From: Mesorhizobium sp. M1C.F.Ca.ET.210.01.1.1
Lineage (GTDB): Bacteria; Pseudomonadota; Alphaproteobacteria; Rhizobiales; Rhizobiaceae
Reading direction: 5' to 3'
Assembly: GCF_004791585.1 (NCBI RefSeq)
Contig: NZ_SRUU01000023.1
Span: 1 to 64,000 of the forward strand
DNA: 64,000 nt
The position numbers and the translations under genes are program-made. Under the pieces are notes generated by a model. That model saw only the letters and a program-made list of their open reading frames with translations. It searched no databases and had not been told where the DNA came from. Positions 51,587 through 61,310 of the stretch are shown here, in pieces. How positions within the stretch are numbered: the first letter of the stretch is position 1; every line of letters starts with the position of its first letter.

Positions 51587-54271
51587 ATGGCCGAGGTTGG
51601 ACTTTTGGAATGGGCGGATAAGCAGCCCGACTGGATTAGGGATGCCTTAAGAAGACACGCCGCGCGGCCGGGCTTCAACCTCGAGCAGGAGGATAAGGCC
51701 GGTGTAACAGCTCGGGTCCGCCACGTCGGTGGATTTACCGCTGATCTGCCCGAATGCTCTCCGCTCTCGGCGGAGCATTTGAGGGCCAACAGTTCGAACG
51801 AGCCGCGCGCGGTGCTTTGCTCACTCGGCCCCGTCAAGCATTTGAACCGCCTCGCCGAAGAGCAGCAACTGCGTTTCGCCACCGATGGCATCACCATTAT
51901 CTACGGCGACAATGGAAGCGGAAAGAGCGGCTATTGCCGGATCGCGAAGAAGCTTTGCCGTAGTCTGACGGCGGATGATCTTCTTGGCAACGTGTTCGAG
52001 ATCGGCACCAAACCGCCAGCCGAAGTGCTTGTCCGGTTTCTCGAAGAGGGTGCTACGGAACCGACCCCCATAACCTGGAAGGACGGAACGCTGCCCCCCG
52101 CGTCAATTGCACGGATCTCCGTTTTCGACTCCGCGAACGCTCGCCTCTACGTCGATAAGCAAAACCGTATCGGTTTTCTGCCCGCAGCCATCGCGCTTCT
52201 CGAAAGCCATGGACGTCACCGCACCGAGCTCGAAGCCGACTTCCGGGAAGAAATCAAAGCGATCGAAAAGAACCTAAAGACACCATTGCCGAGTGGGTAC
52301 ACAGCTGCCGGCGCGGTCGTAAAGCTGCTGGCTCGTCTCGAAATCAAGTCAAAGGACGTGATGCCTTCCGCAGCCGAAATCAAAAACCTCGCTGCCCTCT
52401 CAGAGCAGGACATGGCTGATCTCGCTGGCCTCGAACAGGCTCTGGCAAGCGACCCTTCAACGATGGCGACAAAGCGTCGGCGTGCCAAGGCGGCCTTGGA
52501 AAAACTGCTGACTGCATCTGAACAGATCGACGCGGCTCTCTCAGCGGCGGCCCTCGAGATTTATCGCAATCTATATGCAACAGCCGATTCTACAGCGCAG
52601 GCTGCACAACTTGCCGCCTCAGGAGCGTTCGCGACTATGCCGTTGAGCGGCGTTGGGCTTTCTCCCTGGCGGTATATGTTCGACCATGCACGAGCCTATT
52701 TAGCGAGCGTCACTGGCATCGATCATCAGCACTTGCCAGATCAGGAAGGCGATCGTTGCATGCTCTGCCAGGAGCCGATGACGGCGGACGCCGCGGGGCG
52801 GATCCAATCCTTCAATGACTTCGTAACGGGCGCCGCAAATAAGGCGGCGCAAGTCGCATCTATTGCCCATGAAGAGGCCCTGCGCCAAATCAAAGGACTC
52901 ACCATTGCGACCGGGGAGGCGGTTGAGGCGGCTCTCGGAGAGTTTGGCGATCTGTCCGCCGCACGCAAGGCGATGGTGGCCCTGATCTCGGCATATTATG
53001 TCGAGGCAGGTAAAAGGCGTGATGCAATTGTCGTTGCGGCTGCGCTGTCCGAGTACGCTGCGTTCCCGCAACTTGCGGCGCCAGTTGCATCGAAACTCCG
53101 AACGGAGGCGGAGGCGCTAGAGGCCGAAGCGCTGACGGACGACAAGGCAGCGGCCGACGACGGGAACCGCGCTACCGATCGAGCTCGTCGCGATACACTC
53201 AAGGATCGGAAAAAACTGGGCGACGATCTCACCATCGTTCTCGCGCGCTTGGCGAATCTCGAAGAGCGGCGCAAGCTTCTCTCATGCTGCGATGCTGTCG
53301 AAACAGGCTCGGTGTCACGGCAGATGACGTCGCTTCGACGAAGCCTCGTCATGCAGGATCTCGAAAAGCGCGTCGTCGCCGAGATTGAGACTCTGGCGTT
53401 AACGCACATCCCGTTCGCAGTTAATGATCGTAGTCAAGATGGGCAGAGCTATTTCGAGGTCGGGCTCAACGCGGCAAAAGCGATCTCAAACAGCAAGGTC
53501 TTAAGCGAAGGAGAGCAGCGCGCGCTTGCCCTGGCCTGTTTCTTAGCCGAGGTCGGAGGAGACACATCGCGTCAAGGCATGATCATCGACGACCCCGTGT
53601 CATCTCTCGACCATGTTCGGATCAGGCGGGTCGCGGCAAGGCTCGTAAAAGAAGCGGCCACAGGACGTCAGATTATTATTTTCACCCATAATCTTCTGTT
53701 CTTCAACGAGGTGGTTGACGCAGCTGCGCAGGCCAATCCGCCGATTCCCCTTGTTCGAAACTACATCAACAAGTCCGAATCTGCCGGTTTTGGCTTGATT
53801 AGCGAAACTGACGAGCCGTGGATCGCACAGTCTGTCACGAAGCGCATCGAGACTCTCAAGACGCGCCTGAAGAGCTTCGACGGCGCCACTGATTTCACCA
53901 CCGATGCTTGGCGAAGGTCAGCGAAGGATTTCTACAGCGATCTTCGGGAAACCTGGGAGAGGCTCGTTGAAGAAATCCTGCTCGGTAAAGTCGTCGAGCG
54001 ATTTAACAGCGATGTCAAGACACAGAGCCTGAAGGGTGTGGTGGTCGAGGACGAAGACCACAAGCGAATCTATTGGGCCATGAAGCGAGTTTCGGAGCGT
54101 TCTGGACATGACATGGCGTCCGCCAAGGCCATTCCAGTTCCAACACCAAACGATATGAAGAGCGATCTTGATGGAATTGACCAATATCGTATCGACACCA
54201 CCAAACGAAAAAAGGATGCCGAAAAGCGCCGGATTGAATTCGAACAGCCTCCCAAGGCGACTGTACTCTAG
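51587..54271 (+). CDS. ABC-type ATPase with zinc hook, RloC/PrrC-like layout
   Basis: Encodes 894 residues from ATG 51587 (MAEVGLLEWADKQPDWIRDA), an opening common in this family. Walker A is IIYGDNGSGKSGYCRI near 104-119. A coiled coil carries a Cys-x-x-Cys zinc hook, GDRCMLCQEPM, near 388-398. The signature SEGEQRALALACFLAEVGG and Walker B/D-loop MIIDDPVSSLDHVRIRR near 665 complete the AAA_13-type head, followed by IIIFTHNLLFF. The last 150 residues include LRETWERLVEEIL, a region where RloC and PrrC have their anticodon nuclease. The nuclease role is uncertain; it could instead be a different toxic domain. Confidence 0.8.
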   Translation: MAEVGLLEWADKQPDWIRDALRRHAARPGFNLEQEDKAGVTARVRHVGGFTADLPECSPLSAEHLRANSSNEPRAVLCSLGPVKHLNRLAEEQQLRFATDGITIIYGDNGSGKSGYCRIAKKLCRSLTADDLLGNVFEIGTKPPAEVLVRFLEEGATEPTPITWKDGTLPPASIARISVFDSANARLYVDKQNRIGFLPAAIALLESHGRHRTELEADFREEIKAIEKNLKTPLPSGYTAAGAVVKLLARLEIKSKDVMPSAAEIKNLAALSEQDMADLAGLEQALASDPSTMATKRRRAKAALEKLLTASEQIDAALSAAALEIYRNLYATADSTAQAAQLAASGAFATMPLSGVGLSPWRYMFDHARAYLASVTGIDHQHLPDQEGDRCMLCQEPMTADAAGRIQSFNDFVTGAANKAAQVASIAHEEALRQIKGLTIATGEAVEAALGEFGDLSAARKAMVALISAYYVEAGKRRDAIVVAAALSEYAAFPQLAAPVASKLRTEAEALEAEALTDDKAAADDGNRATDRARRDTLKDRKKLGDDLTIVLARLANLEERRKLLSCCDAVETGSVSRQMTSLRRSLVMQDLEKRVVAEIETLALTHIPFAVNDRSQDGQSYFEVGLNAAKAISNSKVLSEGEQRALALACFLAEVGGDTSRQGMIIDDPVSSLDHVRIRRVAARLVKEAATGRQIIIFTHNLLFFNEVVDAAAQANPPIPLVRNYINKSESAGFGLISETDEPWIAQSVTKRIETLKTRLKSFDGATDFTTDAWRRSAKDFYSDLRETWERLVEEILLGKVVERFNSDVKTQSLKGVVVEDEDHKRIYWAMKRVSERSGHDMASAKAIPVPTPNDMKSDLDGIDQYRIDTTKRKKDAEKRRIEFEQPPKATVL

Positions 54272-54292
54272 CCTAATGACTATTGTCGTGTA

Positions 54293-54622
54293 TTACTGGC
54301 CCTCACTGGCTTCATCCTGCTGCGCATGCCGGTGTCCGCCTGCCGCGGGCGAAGCCGACGTGACGAGGAAGTATCGCGAGGGCGCCAAGCCATCAATGGC
54401 TGTGCGCTCGCTCTTCATCTTGGATTTCAGCGCCGAGAAGCCTGACCGCTGGTAGTGCTTCGCCTGCACAATGTCGCCGCCGGCAAGGGCATGTCGACCA
54501 TCCATCGCGTCGTCCGGTCCCTCGGGAAAGGCCTCGAAACGCTTGTCGATCTCGCGACCTACGAGGTCGCGGGCCAAATCCTCAAACTCGTTATGGGACA
54601 AACTCGAGAAATCATAAGCCAT
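54293..54622 (-). pseudogene. Restriction-endonuclease-like N-terminal remnant
   Basis: The minus strand reads from ATG 54622: MAYDFSSLSHNEFEDLARDL, then FEAFPEGPDDAMDGRH, IVQAKHYQRSGFSALKSKM and YFLVTSASP before the frame ends. This is the PD-(D/E)XK Mrr-type nuclease half (D-G-x-D...Q-x-K) of proteins that usually continue with a STAND NTPase. The remaining part is missing, cut at about 54293 next to the ATPase gene. It marks a place where one defence gene replaced another. Confidence 0.7.
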
Positions 54623-54801
54623 GCGCCCAGATTGAGTGCCCATTTGGTGGGCAGACAAGCAACCGGGGGCACAATTGCGTCGTGCCTCTCCATTACCAAC
54701 AAAAAGATAAACGCGCTTTCCAGGCGATGCGGTCGGATGATCGTTTCGCGCTTGGCAAAAGCGAACGGATTAGTCTATGGCTCTCGGCGGGGGGGCGAGT
54801 T

Positions 54802-56139
54802 ATGCGACGGGTGCGAATCCTTCAAGTAGGCGATATTCACTATCCGGATTGGCATCCTTCCTCTAGCAACATCGATGCCAAGGATAGCAAGTTCGCTCCG
54901 AAAATAACGCAGAAGCTACGCGCGTCTTCGCTGCGTGCCGTCTTGACGAAGCTTCGGCGGCTGACGACTTCGAAGCCCTTGGATTCGATCGCCTTCATGG
55001 GGGATTTCACGAGCCGTGGCGACAAGACTTTCATTGCTTCGGCATTCCAGCATTTCACGTTGCTCTGCCGCGCACAGGGGCGCAGTTCAAAGGCGCTTCC
55101 GTTGATATTCGTACCGGGAAATCACGATGTGAACCGTGATGACGCGCGCGAACTTGGACCGACTGAGAAATTCAGCGAAATGGCGAGTTTAGCCGCCCGC
55201 TTGGGTTGGCAGACCGTTCCCGTGGACCAACCCGTGCACTTCAGACTTCCGACAGGATCCGCAGGCGCAAACTTCATCCTCGTCAACACAGCGATAGGCA
55301 GTTGGGAGCTTCAGAACCTTCCCGCGTTCCTTCGTGATCGTCTCGAGGCACTCGGTCCTTCTACAGAACCTGTAGATCTCGGCTCGCCGGACACCTCGGG
55401 ACATTCGCCCGCGACACCTCCCAGCGATCCAGACAAGGAGGCGTCCGACGACGAGTATTACGGTCAGATGGACACGCCATACATCTCGCGTGAGATGCTT
55501 GCAGGCCTACAGGAATTGCTCCAGCAGCCCGACATGCGTTACGGCATCATGATCGGCCATCACAATCTGCTGCCACAAAAGACTCCGCGCATTACGCCAT
55601 ACGCGGAGATGCTCAACAGCGGATTTGTCAGAACTCAGCTGCTGCAGGGCAACAAGCCTATCGTCTACCTGCATGGACACATACATGCCGATCCGGTCGA
55701 GATCGTCAACGATCCAAGGTTTCCGGACGGCAAATTGATCTGCATCTCAGCACCAGAGATACAGTCAGGTTTCAATGAGCTCGTCTTCTTCACGACCGAT
55801 CAGGGAGAGCTCGTCGGCATCCGACTTATACCCTACCGCACCAATGTCGCCGACGGGACGGTCATGGAAGGCGAACATTGCTTCATCTCGACTATGTCCA
55901 ACGGCAAGGCCTTTCTGAACAACGACACGTTTGACCTGATGCGCCGACTGCGCGACCATGCCACCAGGCGCGGGAATGGGTTACTCTTCTGGGACGAGAT
56001 CACTGAGATTGCCGCCTCCGCCGAGCTCGGGCTAGATTTGGAAGACTCTCTTCTGATGCTCCAAGCGGCGCGCTTCGTCGAGATAGACGGCCTCACGAAG
56101 GCAAACTCGGCTTGGCGCATTAAGGTAAGGGACGAATAG
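54802..56139 (+). CDS. Calcineurin-like metallophosphoesterase, gene 1 of an uncharacterised operon
   Basis: Encodes 445 residues. The metallophosphoesterase core has every motif: RILQVGDIHYPDWH, SIAFMGDFTSRGDK, LIFVPGNHDVNRDD, IMIGHHNLL and VYLHGHIHADP. The core is not of the SbcD capped type and carries a charged insertion around residues 195-230 rich in Pro, Ser and Asp. The last 100 residues look like a helical wing (RRLRDHATRRGNGLLFWDEI). It is followed after two bases by the ATPase gene, so one operon. Substrate is unknown; phosphodiester or nucleotide hydrolysis is expected. Confidence 0.82.
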   Translation: MRRVRILQVGDIHYPDWHPSSSNIDAKDSKFAPKITQKLRASSLRAVLTKLRRLTTSKPLDSIAFMGDFTSRGDKTFIASAFQHFTLLCRAQGRSSKALPLIFVPGNHDVNRDDARELGPTEKFSEMASLAARLGWQTVPVDQPVHFRLPTGSAGANFILVNTAIGSWELQNLPAFLRDRLEALGPSTEPVDLGSPDTSGHSPATPPSDPDKEASDDEYYGQMDTPYISREMLAGLQELLQQPDMRYGIMIGHHNLLPQKTPRITPYAEMLNSGFVRTQLLQGNKPIVYLHGHIHADPVEIVNDPRFPDGKLICISAPEIQSGFNELVFFTTDQGELVGIRLIPYRTNVADGTVMEGEHCFISTMSNGKAFLNNDTFDLMRRLRDHATRRGNGLLFWDEITEIAASAELGLDLEDSLLMLQAARFVEIDGLTKANSAWRIKVRDE

Positions 56140-56141
56140 AG

Positions 56142-58208
56142 ATGGAGAATCCGTTCGGCCCCAACAGGATCGAGTACGAAAGTCGCCCGATACTGTGGTT
56201 CAGTCAGAAGTCGGCCTTGATTTCTGCCGCCGCCAAGCCGGTCTTCGTCGCAGGGACGAGAGGCAGCGGCAAGACCAGTATTCTTCGCTCGCTTTCCACA
56301 GTTCATATCCTCGAAGACAAAAGTCTCGCGGACCAAGTCGGCAAGCTCGGCTGGTATGGCGTCTTCTTCCAGCTCAATGAGACATTTTCGCCCCTAATCG
56401 ACAACGCGGTTCTGAACCTCATTCCGGAGCGGATACGCTTCGACACGGCCGCCGTGATCCCGCGGCAATTCGTAATCTTCTCTCACTATCTGGAGCTGAA
56501 GATAGTCGAACGCCTGCTCGAGAGCATCAGCCAGCTCAGACGCGACAGCCACTTGAAATACCGGGCCTCTGAAGATAGGGACGTCGCCTTGGCACTGCAT
56601 CGCGAAGTGCTGCACTTCATACCCCAACCTGCCCGTCTCGACTTCTTCAGCATAGATGAGCTGCGGGGTGGGATAACCCGGTACGTCGACGAATGCTTCA
56701 ACGCGTTCTTCTTTGCCGCCGATGAGGGAGCGACCGGCTTCAGAGCGACAGACCCTGGCGCGATCATTAACAAGGTCGCGACCGCGATCACCCCACTTTT
56801 AAATGGCCCATCTTTCGCCGGTGACAGGGCGCCCTTCTTCAAGATCCTGATTGACGACTGTGAGGCACTGACACCGCTCCAACAGCAGTTCCTGAACACC
56901 TTGGTGAGGAAGACGCGCGGCAATGTGAAATGGGTCCTCGCCTACATCGGCGGCCTTTACGACACGATCCGGACGATCATACCCGGCCAGTCGCTCTCGA
57001 ATGCTGACCGGGACGTCGAGAATCTTGATTCAGTCGATCCGAGGGAGTTCGCCACGCTGTGCGAGAACGTGTCGTCGCTTCGGCTCTACTATGCGCTTCC
57101 TGACCATCTGCGGAGTGATCTCAAGCGCAACGATGCGCTCAGCGCGTTTTCGCTCAAAAACCGGCTGGGGCGGCTTTCCGTCAATGACATCATCGAGCGG
57201 GTTATCATATCGGGTCATTCCGAGGGCAGAGAAGAGCTTGTGGCACTCGCTGATGCAGCACGTGAATTCCTCTCCGTGAATTTGAGGACGGCGGATCAGC
57301 AGCAATTCCTTCTTGATCGAAAAGCGCGCCCTTATGCCGAAGGGCTGGCGCTCGCGCTCATGAACCCGGAAATCAAGCGCCGGCCCATGAGCAAGGCGGA
57401 TGCTTCAAATCTGAAGAGGTCGATCGCCCGGAAACAGGGATGGGCTTTTCTGAAAGCGTGCCAGATGCTGCGTCTGCATGACTACCCGTACGTAGGGCAC
57501 CAGATCATCACATCATTGAGCGACGTCTGTATACGCGATTTCCTTGATATAATGGGAGAGATCTTCCGCCGCAGTGTTCCGAGTTCCAGTGATCCACGAA
57601 AACTGGTGGAATTCATCAACTCGGATTTACAGATTCATCTCGAACAGCAGAGACAGGCTGTGAACGCCGCCTCTCAACGGAAGCTTGATGGACTTCAGGC
57701 GCTTTCACATCCGTACGAAGAAGAGAGCGTGCGCATGGTGCGGGCGTTGGGTTACCTGACCGCTCGCCTCCAGACAGAGTTTGCCGAAGAAAATGCTCTA
57801 GGAACGACAGAGAGAGGCATTTTCAGGGTTGATCTAAAGGAAATGCGCTCGCTGGTGAACCGACTGGAGCAACCCAGCGGAAAACTGGACGAGGTCCTGC
57901 GTCGGGCGGAAAGGGATGGGTTTATCCGGGAGGTCTCCGCCGCCGGCAACTTTGAGGTGGACCGCGCCGACCCCGCATCGAAGGAGATGCTGATCAGATT
58001 GCATCGGCGATTTGCACCTTACTTCGGGTTCTCCTATCGCGGCCCGTACGAAATCAACACAATCCCTGCGGCGCAGATGGTCGACCTGCTTTTTACCAGG
58101 CATCGGCTCCCAGAAGACTGGGCCGACTCGGTGTTTAAGGAGCTCGTCGCGCGGCCCGCACTCAAGACCGAATTCCAGCACTCGCTTTTCGAGAGCGATC
58201 TCGAATGA
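56142..58208 (+). CDS. STAND/ORC-like P-loop ATPase, gene 2
   Basis: Encodes 688 residues. Walker A is FVAGTRGSGKTSILRSLS near 35-52. A Walker B-like FFKILIDDCEALTPLQQQFL lies near 228-247, followed by NTLVRKTRGNVKWVLAYIGG with the sensor-1 position. This spacing fits ORC/CDC6 or STAND NTPases that act as switches in defence. The C-terminal half is helical with winged-helix-like segments (LDEVLRRAERDGFIREVSAA). It lies two bases after the phosphoesterase and overlaps the third gene by four, so the products are made together. No known full-length family is recognised. Confidence 0.75.
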   Translation: MENPFGPNRIEYESRPILWFSQKSALISAAAKPVFVAGTRGSGKTSILRSLSTVHILEDKSLADQVGKLGWYGVFFQLNETFSPLIDNAVLNLIPERIRFDTAAVIPRQFVIFSHYLELKIVERLLESISQLRRDSHLKYRASEDRDVALALHREVLHFIPQPARLDFFSIDELRGGITRYVDECFNAFFFAADEGATGFRATDPGAIINKVATAITPLLNGPSFAGDRAPFFKILIDDCEALTPLQQQFLNTLVRKTRGNVKWVLAYIGGLYDTIRTIIPGQSLSNADRDVENLDSVDPREFATLCENVSSLRLYYALPDHLRSDLKRNDALSAFSLKNRLGRLSVNDIIERVIISGHSEGREELVALADAAREFLSVNLRTADQQQFLLDRKARPYAEGLALALMNPEIKRRPMSKADASNLKRSIARKQGWAFLKACQMLRLHDYPYVGHQIITSLSDVCIRDFLDIMGEIFRRSVPSSSDPRKLVEFINSDLQIHLEQQRQAVNAASQRKLDGLQALSHPYEEESVRMVRALGYLTARLQTEFAEENALGTTERGIFRVDLKEMRSLVNRLEQPSGKLDEVLRRAERDGFIREVSAAGNFEVDRADPASKEMLIRLHRRFAPYFGFSYRGPYEINTIPAAQMVDLLFTRHRLPEDWADSVFKELVARPALKTEFQHSLFESDLE

Positions 58209-59260
58209 CCGCTTCAACTGTCGAGTATCGAGTCTTCGGCCATCTGGCCGTCACTGAGAAGGCGAGAGATGCAGGTACCTGCGAAACGATGGAGGCAGAT
58301 ATCGCGATCGTCGCGCTTGGATGGGAAACGCGTTTCGCCGCGTTCGAAAACCATCTTGACCTGAAGGTCGGCAAAATCGTGGTTCTGGACTTTGCTCTGA
58401 AGGAAGCGAACGTCCCAGCCGTCGAAGAAAACCGGCGAAAGCTCATCGCTATGGGTACCCGATGGGGCGTCGAAGTGACTGCGATCACCCTCGAGCCTTC
58501 CATCGAGTATCAGAAGAACATCAATCTCCTCGATCACCTGCTCACTCAGATGGCCGCTTCATGTGGCTCATACGAAGGAAGCCTGCGGAAGGTTTTCGTC
58601 GAGTGCTCGACGATGCCGCGAATCTACATCCAATGGCTGATTGCGGTGGCATTCAAGAAAATGTCGATTCAGTCTCTCGAATTCGGGTACGCCGAAGGTA
58701 TCTACGGGAACGCGATCGGCAAAGAGGATTTTTCCAGCGGCTTGGACCGATACGTCACCGTCCCTCATCTTCAAGGCAGCGGAGGAATGGGCGAAGAGAA
58801 AGTCCTGCTCGTGGGGATCGGAGGAGATGCCGACGTATTCTACGGATTGATCGATATCGTCAGTCCGGAACGGATCTCGCTCCTCGTCCCAAGAAGCGAG
58901 AAGAATGCGCATATCGATGCTTTGCTCGATCAACAGGTGGCCAAGGTACGTGAAACCCACCGGCTCGAAGATGGCGAAGTTCGCGACATCCAGGCTTTCG
59001 GGCTGATGGCCCACCTCGATGCTTTCGAGACGTATCTCGACGGGTTCGGCTCGCGTGCGGTGGTGAACGTTTTTGTCAGCGGCCCGAAGGTTCAGGCCAT
59101 CGCTGCTGCCGTGCTCGCCTGCTCCGACAGCCGCGTCCATCTCAAGGCACGAATTCCCACCTCCTATGCCCATCGTGAAGTCTCAGCGAATGGGCGGTAT
59201 CATATCTATAGGCTGATTGACCTGACATCCCCTGCCTGCAGCCTTCCCGGGACGTTCTGA
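58205..59260 (+). CDS. Unrecognised two-part Rossmann-like protein, gene 3
   Basis: Encodes 351 residues. Strand-rich segments alternate with helices: ADIAIVALGWETRFAAFENH, KVFVECSTMPRIYIQWLIAV, then KVLLVGIGGDADVFYGLIDI, and RAVVNVFVSGPKVQAIAAAV. The -G-W-E-x-R- and -C-S-T-M-P-R- motifs recall sensor-like proteins with CARF-type topology that sit in conflict operons, but I cannot name a family. There is no nuclease motif. The start overlaps the ATPase stop. Possible roles are a ligand sensor or a specificity subunit for the phosphoesterase-ATPase pair. Confidence 0.7.
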   Translation: MTASTVEYRVFGHLAVTEKARDAGTCETMEADIAIVALGWETRFAAFENHLDLKVGKIVVLDFALKEANVPAVEENRRKLIAMGTRWGVEVTAITLEPSIEYQKNINLLDHLLTQMAASCGSYEGSLRKVFVECSTMPRIYIQWLIAVAFKKMSIQSLEFGYAEGIYGNAIGKEDFSSGLDRYVTVPHLQGSGGMGEEKVLLVGIGGDADVFYGLIDIVSPERISLLVPRSEKNAHIDALLDQQVAKVRETHRLEDGEVRDIQAFGLMAHLDAFETYLDGFGSRAVVNVFVSGPKVQAIAAAVLACSDSRVHLKARIPTSYAHREVSANGRYHIYRLIDLTSPACSLPGTF

Positions 59261-59528
59261 CACGATCTTGCATTCGAGTAGCATCATGGTCCCAGTAGCC
59301 GTTCCGCCAAGCCTTCAGCGCATGTTCGTGTCGCCCGATCCGGTCGATGGGGGACTAATTCCCACTTAGAAGCTGCTCTACATCAGATCAGGGGAAATGC
59401 AGACTGGCAGAATTCCATAATTAGCGACTCAAAACATATACTCAGGCGAGACTGTTTAGCATAGAAATAGTGAGCGCTCTCCAATATGTTAGGCTCTGTC
59501 GCAGTAGCGCAACAAGCTCAGTCTTTGG

Positions 59529-59771
59529 ATGGGTGGTATGAGGATGAGACGACTGAATGTGTACAGGCTCAGTCATTTTATCGAGGCTCTCGTTTTTGTC
59601 GTAAGCGCGTTCGGTGCGACGTGGCTTACCAGCTTTGTGAACGCGCCATGGTGGGCATATGTGATTATAGCGGCCATCACTATGGGCATGTTCGTAGCCG
59701 TGCGTCGGGTCCTTTCTGAGCCGCAACGTATGGGACTCTTGGCACACAACTCGGCAGCGACCTCTGCGTGA
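59529..59771 (+). CDS. Small membrane protein
   Basis: Encodes up to 80 residues with two hydrophobic helices (FIEALVFVVSAFGATWLTSF and WWAYVIIAAITMGMFVAV) and a basic N-terminus. Starts at 59529, 59538 and 59544 are all possible; none has a strong ribosome site. Small two-helix proteins of this type are common and their role is unknown. It lies between the defence island and a methyltransferase. Confidence 0.5.
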   Translation: MGGMRMRRLNVYRLSHFIEALVFVVSAFGATWLTSFVNAPWWAYVIIAAITMGMFVAVRRVLSEPQRMGLLAHNSAATSA

Positions 59772-59866
59772 ACCCAGGCGCCTTGAAAATGTCCCCGATG
59801 CGTCCGGATTTTTGGCGGTGATCTTCAATCAAATGCGATGAGCTGCAATTTCTGGCGACGGCCACG

Positions 59867-60925
59867 CTAAGGGCGGGCCTCCAGCACCATGTTGAACGGT
59901 GTCTCCGCGGCGCGACGCAATCGCTTGAAGCCGCCGCCGGTCACAACCTTGCGCAGCCTCGCCTCACCGGCCTGGGCTCCAAGCGCGAGCCCGACTTCCT
60001 GCGACACGGATGCGGGCGTGCACACGAAAGTGGAAGCGGCATAGTAAACGCGGCCGACGGGATTGAGGTTCGCCGCCAGATGATCATGCGCGAACGGCTC
60101 GACGATCATCCACGTGCCGTCCGGCTTGAGCGATCCGTGGACATGGGTGGCGGCGCCCGTCGGGTCGCCCATGTCGTGAAGGCAATCGAAGAATGTGACG
60201 AGGTCATACGTTCCGGGATAGCTCTTGGCGGCCGCCACGTCGAACCGCGTGTTAACGCCGACGCCGGCTACCTCGGCCGCCTTGCGGGCGCGCTCAATCG
60301 AGGGGGCATGATAGTCGAAGCCGACGAAGCGCGAATTGGGGAAGGCCTGTGCCATGAGCACGGTCGATGCACCATGACCGCATCCAACATCCGCGACGTC
60401 CACGCCGCGTTCGAGCTTCTCGACGACGCCCTCCAAGGCCGGCAGCCAGGAGTCGATCAGATTGGCATTGTAGCCTGGACGGAAGAACCGTTCCGTACCG
60501 CGAAACAGACACGCGCTATGATCGTGCCACCCGACGCCCTTGCCGGACTGGAATGCCTGCCTCACCTTTTCTTCATCGAGCCACAGCGCGGACAGGAACT
60601 CGAATGCGCCTGCCATGAAGGCCGGGCTGTCTTCATCAGCGAACACCAGCTCTTGCTCGGCGTTGAGATAGAATTTGTCGCTCGCTTCATCGTAGTCGAC
60701 GTAACCCGCCGCCGCCTGCCCGGAAAGCCATTCCCTTACGAGGCGTTCCTGGGTGCCGGTGCGTGTCGAAAGTTCGGCGGCCGTCATCTTGCCGCCTTCG
60801 CGCAATGCCTTAAACAGGCCGAGTCTGTCCCCCAGCAGGACTCCCGCGCCCGTTGCGATCGCACCGAGATCGCCGACCATTTTCCCCAAGAATGCGTCCA
60901 ACTTTTCCTGATTCGCTTCAGACAT
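59867..60925 (-). CDS. SAM-dependent methyltransferase with winged-helix N-terminus
   Basis: Encodes 352 residues. The first 90 residues are a winged-helix like that of O-methyltransferase dimers (GKMTAAELSTRTGTQERLVR). The class I fold follows with the SAM motif DVADVGCGHGASTVLMAQAF near 175-194, FVGFDYHAPSIERAR, and FFDCLHDMGDPTGA. It resembles the Rv2258c-type group. The substrate cannot be deduced. It is preceded by a GGGAG site and stands alone next to decayed genes. Confidence 0.88.
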   Translation of the reverse strand: MSEANQEKLDAFLGKMVGDLGAIATGAGVLLGDRLGLFKALREGGKMTAAELSTRTGTQERLVREWLSGQAAAGYVDYDEASDKFYLNAEQELVFADEDSPAFMAGAFEFLSALWLDEEKVRQAFQSGKGVGWHDHSACLFRGTERFFRPGYNANLIDSWLPALEGVVEKLERGVDVADVGCGHGASTVLMAQAFPNSRFVGFDYHAPSIERARKAAEVAGVGVNTRFDVAAAKSYPGTYDLVTFFDCLHDMGDPTGAATHVHGSLKPDGTWMIVEPFAHDHLAANLNPVGRVYYAASTFVCTPASVSQEVGLALGAQAGEARLRKVVTGGGFKRLRRAAETPFNMVLEARP

Positions 60926-60950
60926 CTGAATCTCCCTTTGGGTTCAATCT

Positions 60951-61310
60951 CTCCAGGCGACGGAGCCGTGCTCGTCATGAGGCGCCTTGAGCATCAGATG
61001 CTCGAAGACATGCAGATATCCCCGGCGGCTCATCCGCGCTGCCGATCCTGCACCAGACCATATCGGTGACGAGCGGCGCGGTGGTCGGGAATGACAGCCA
61101 CCTCCATGCCGTTGAAAAGCAGGAAATCCGTCACTTTGCCCTCGTCGGTAACCGGCGGAGCCGGAGTGGTCGTCACCAGGGCAAGCCCTGTTGCAGCAGG
61201 TATCCTTGGGCAGCCTGTCAGAACATCGATGACTCCGGTTGTGGTGCCGGGGCGGGCGATCAGGGGCCAAGTGATTGTTCCGCGGCGGCTGTATGTTGTG
61301 GTAAGGTGAT
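60951..61310 (-). pseudogene. M16 zinc peptidase, N-terminal relic
   Basis: The minus strand reads FLLFNGMEVAVIPDHRA, then in the next frame APLVTDMVWCRIGSADEPPG, then in a third frame LHVFEHLMLKAPHDEHGS before a stop. This is the N-terminal strand order of M16 peptidases, including the HxxEH metal motif (H-V-F-E-H). Two frameshifts and a missing C-terminus make it non-functional. Confidence 0.75.

Noticed and set aside
60080..61069. Long plus-strand open frame of 329 codons
   Set aside because: It is antisense to the methyltransferase with its clear SAM motif; the frame arises from GC-rich codon bias.
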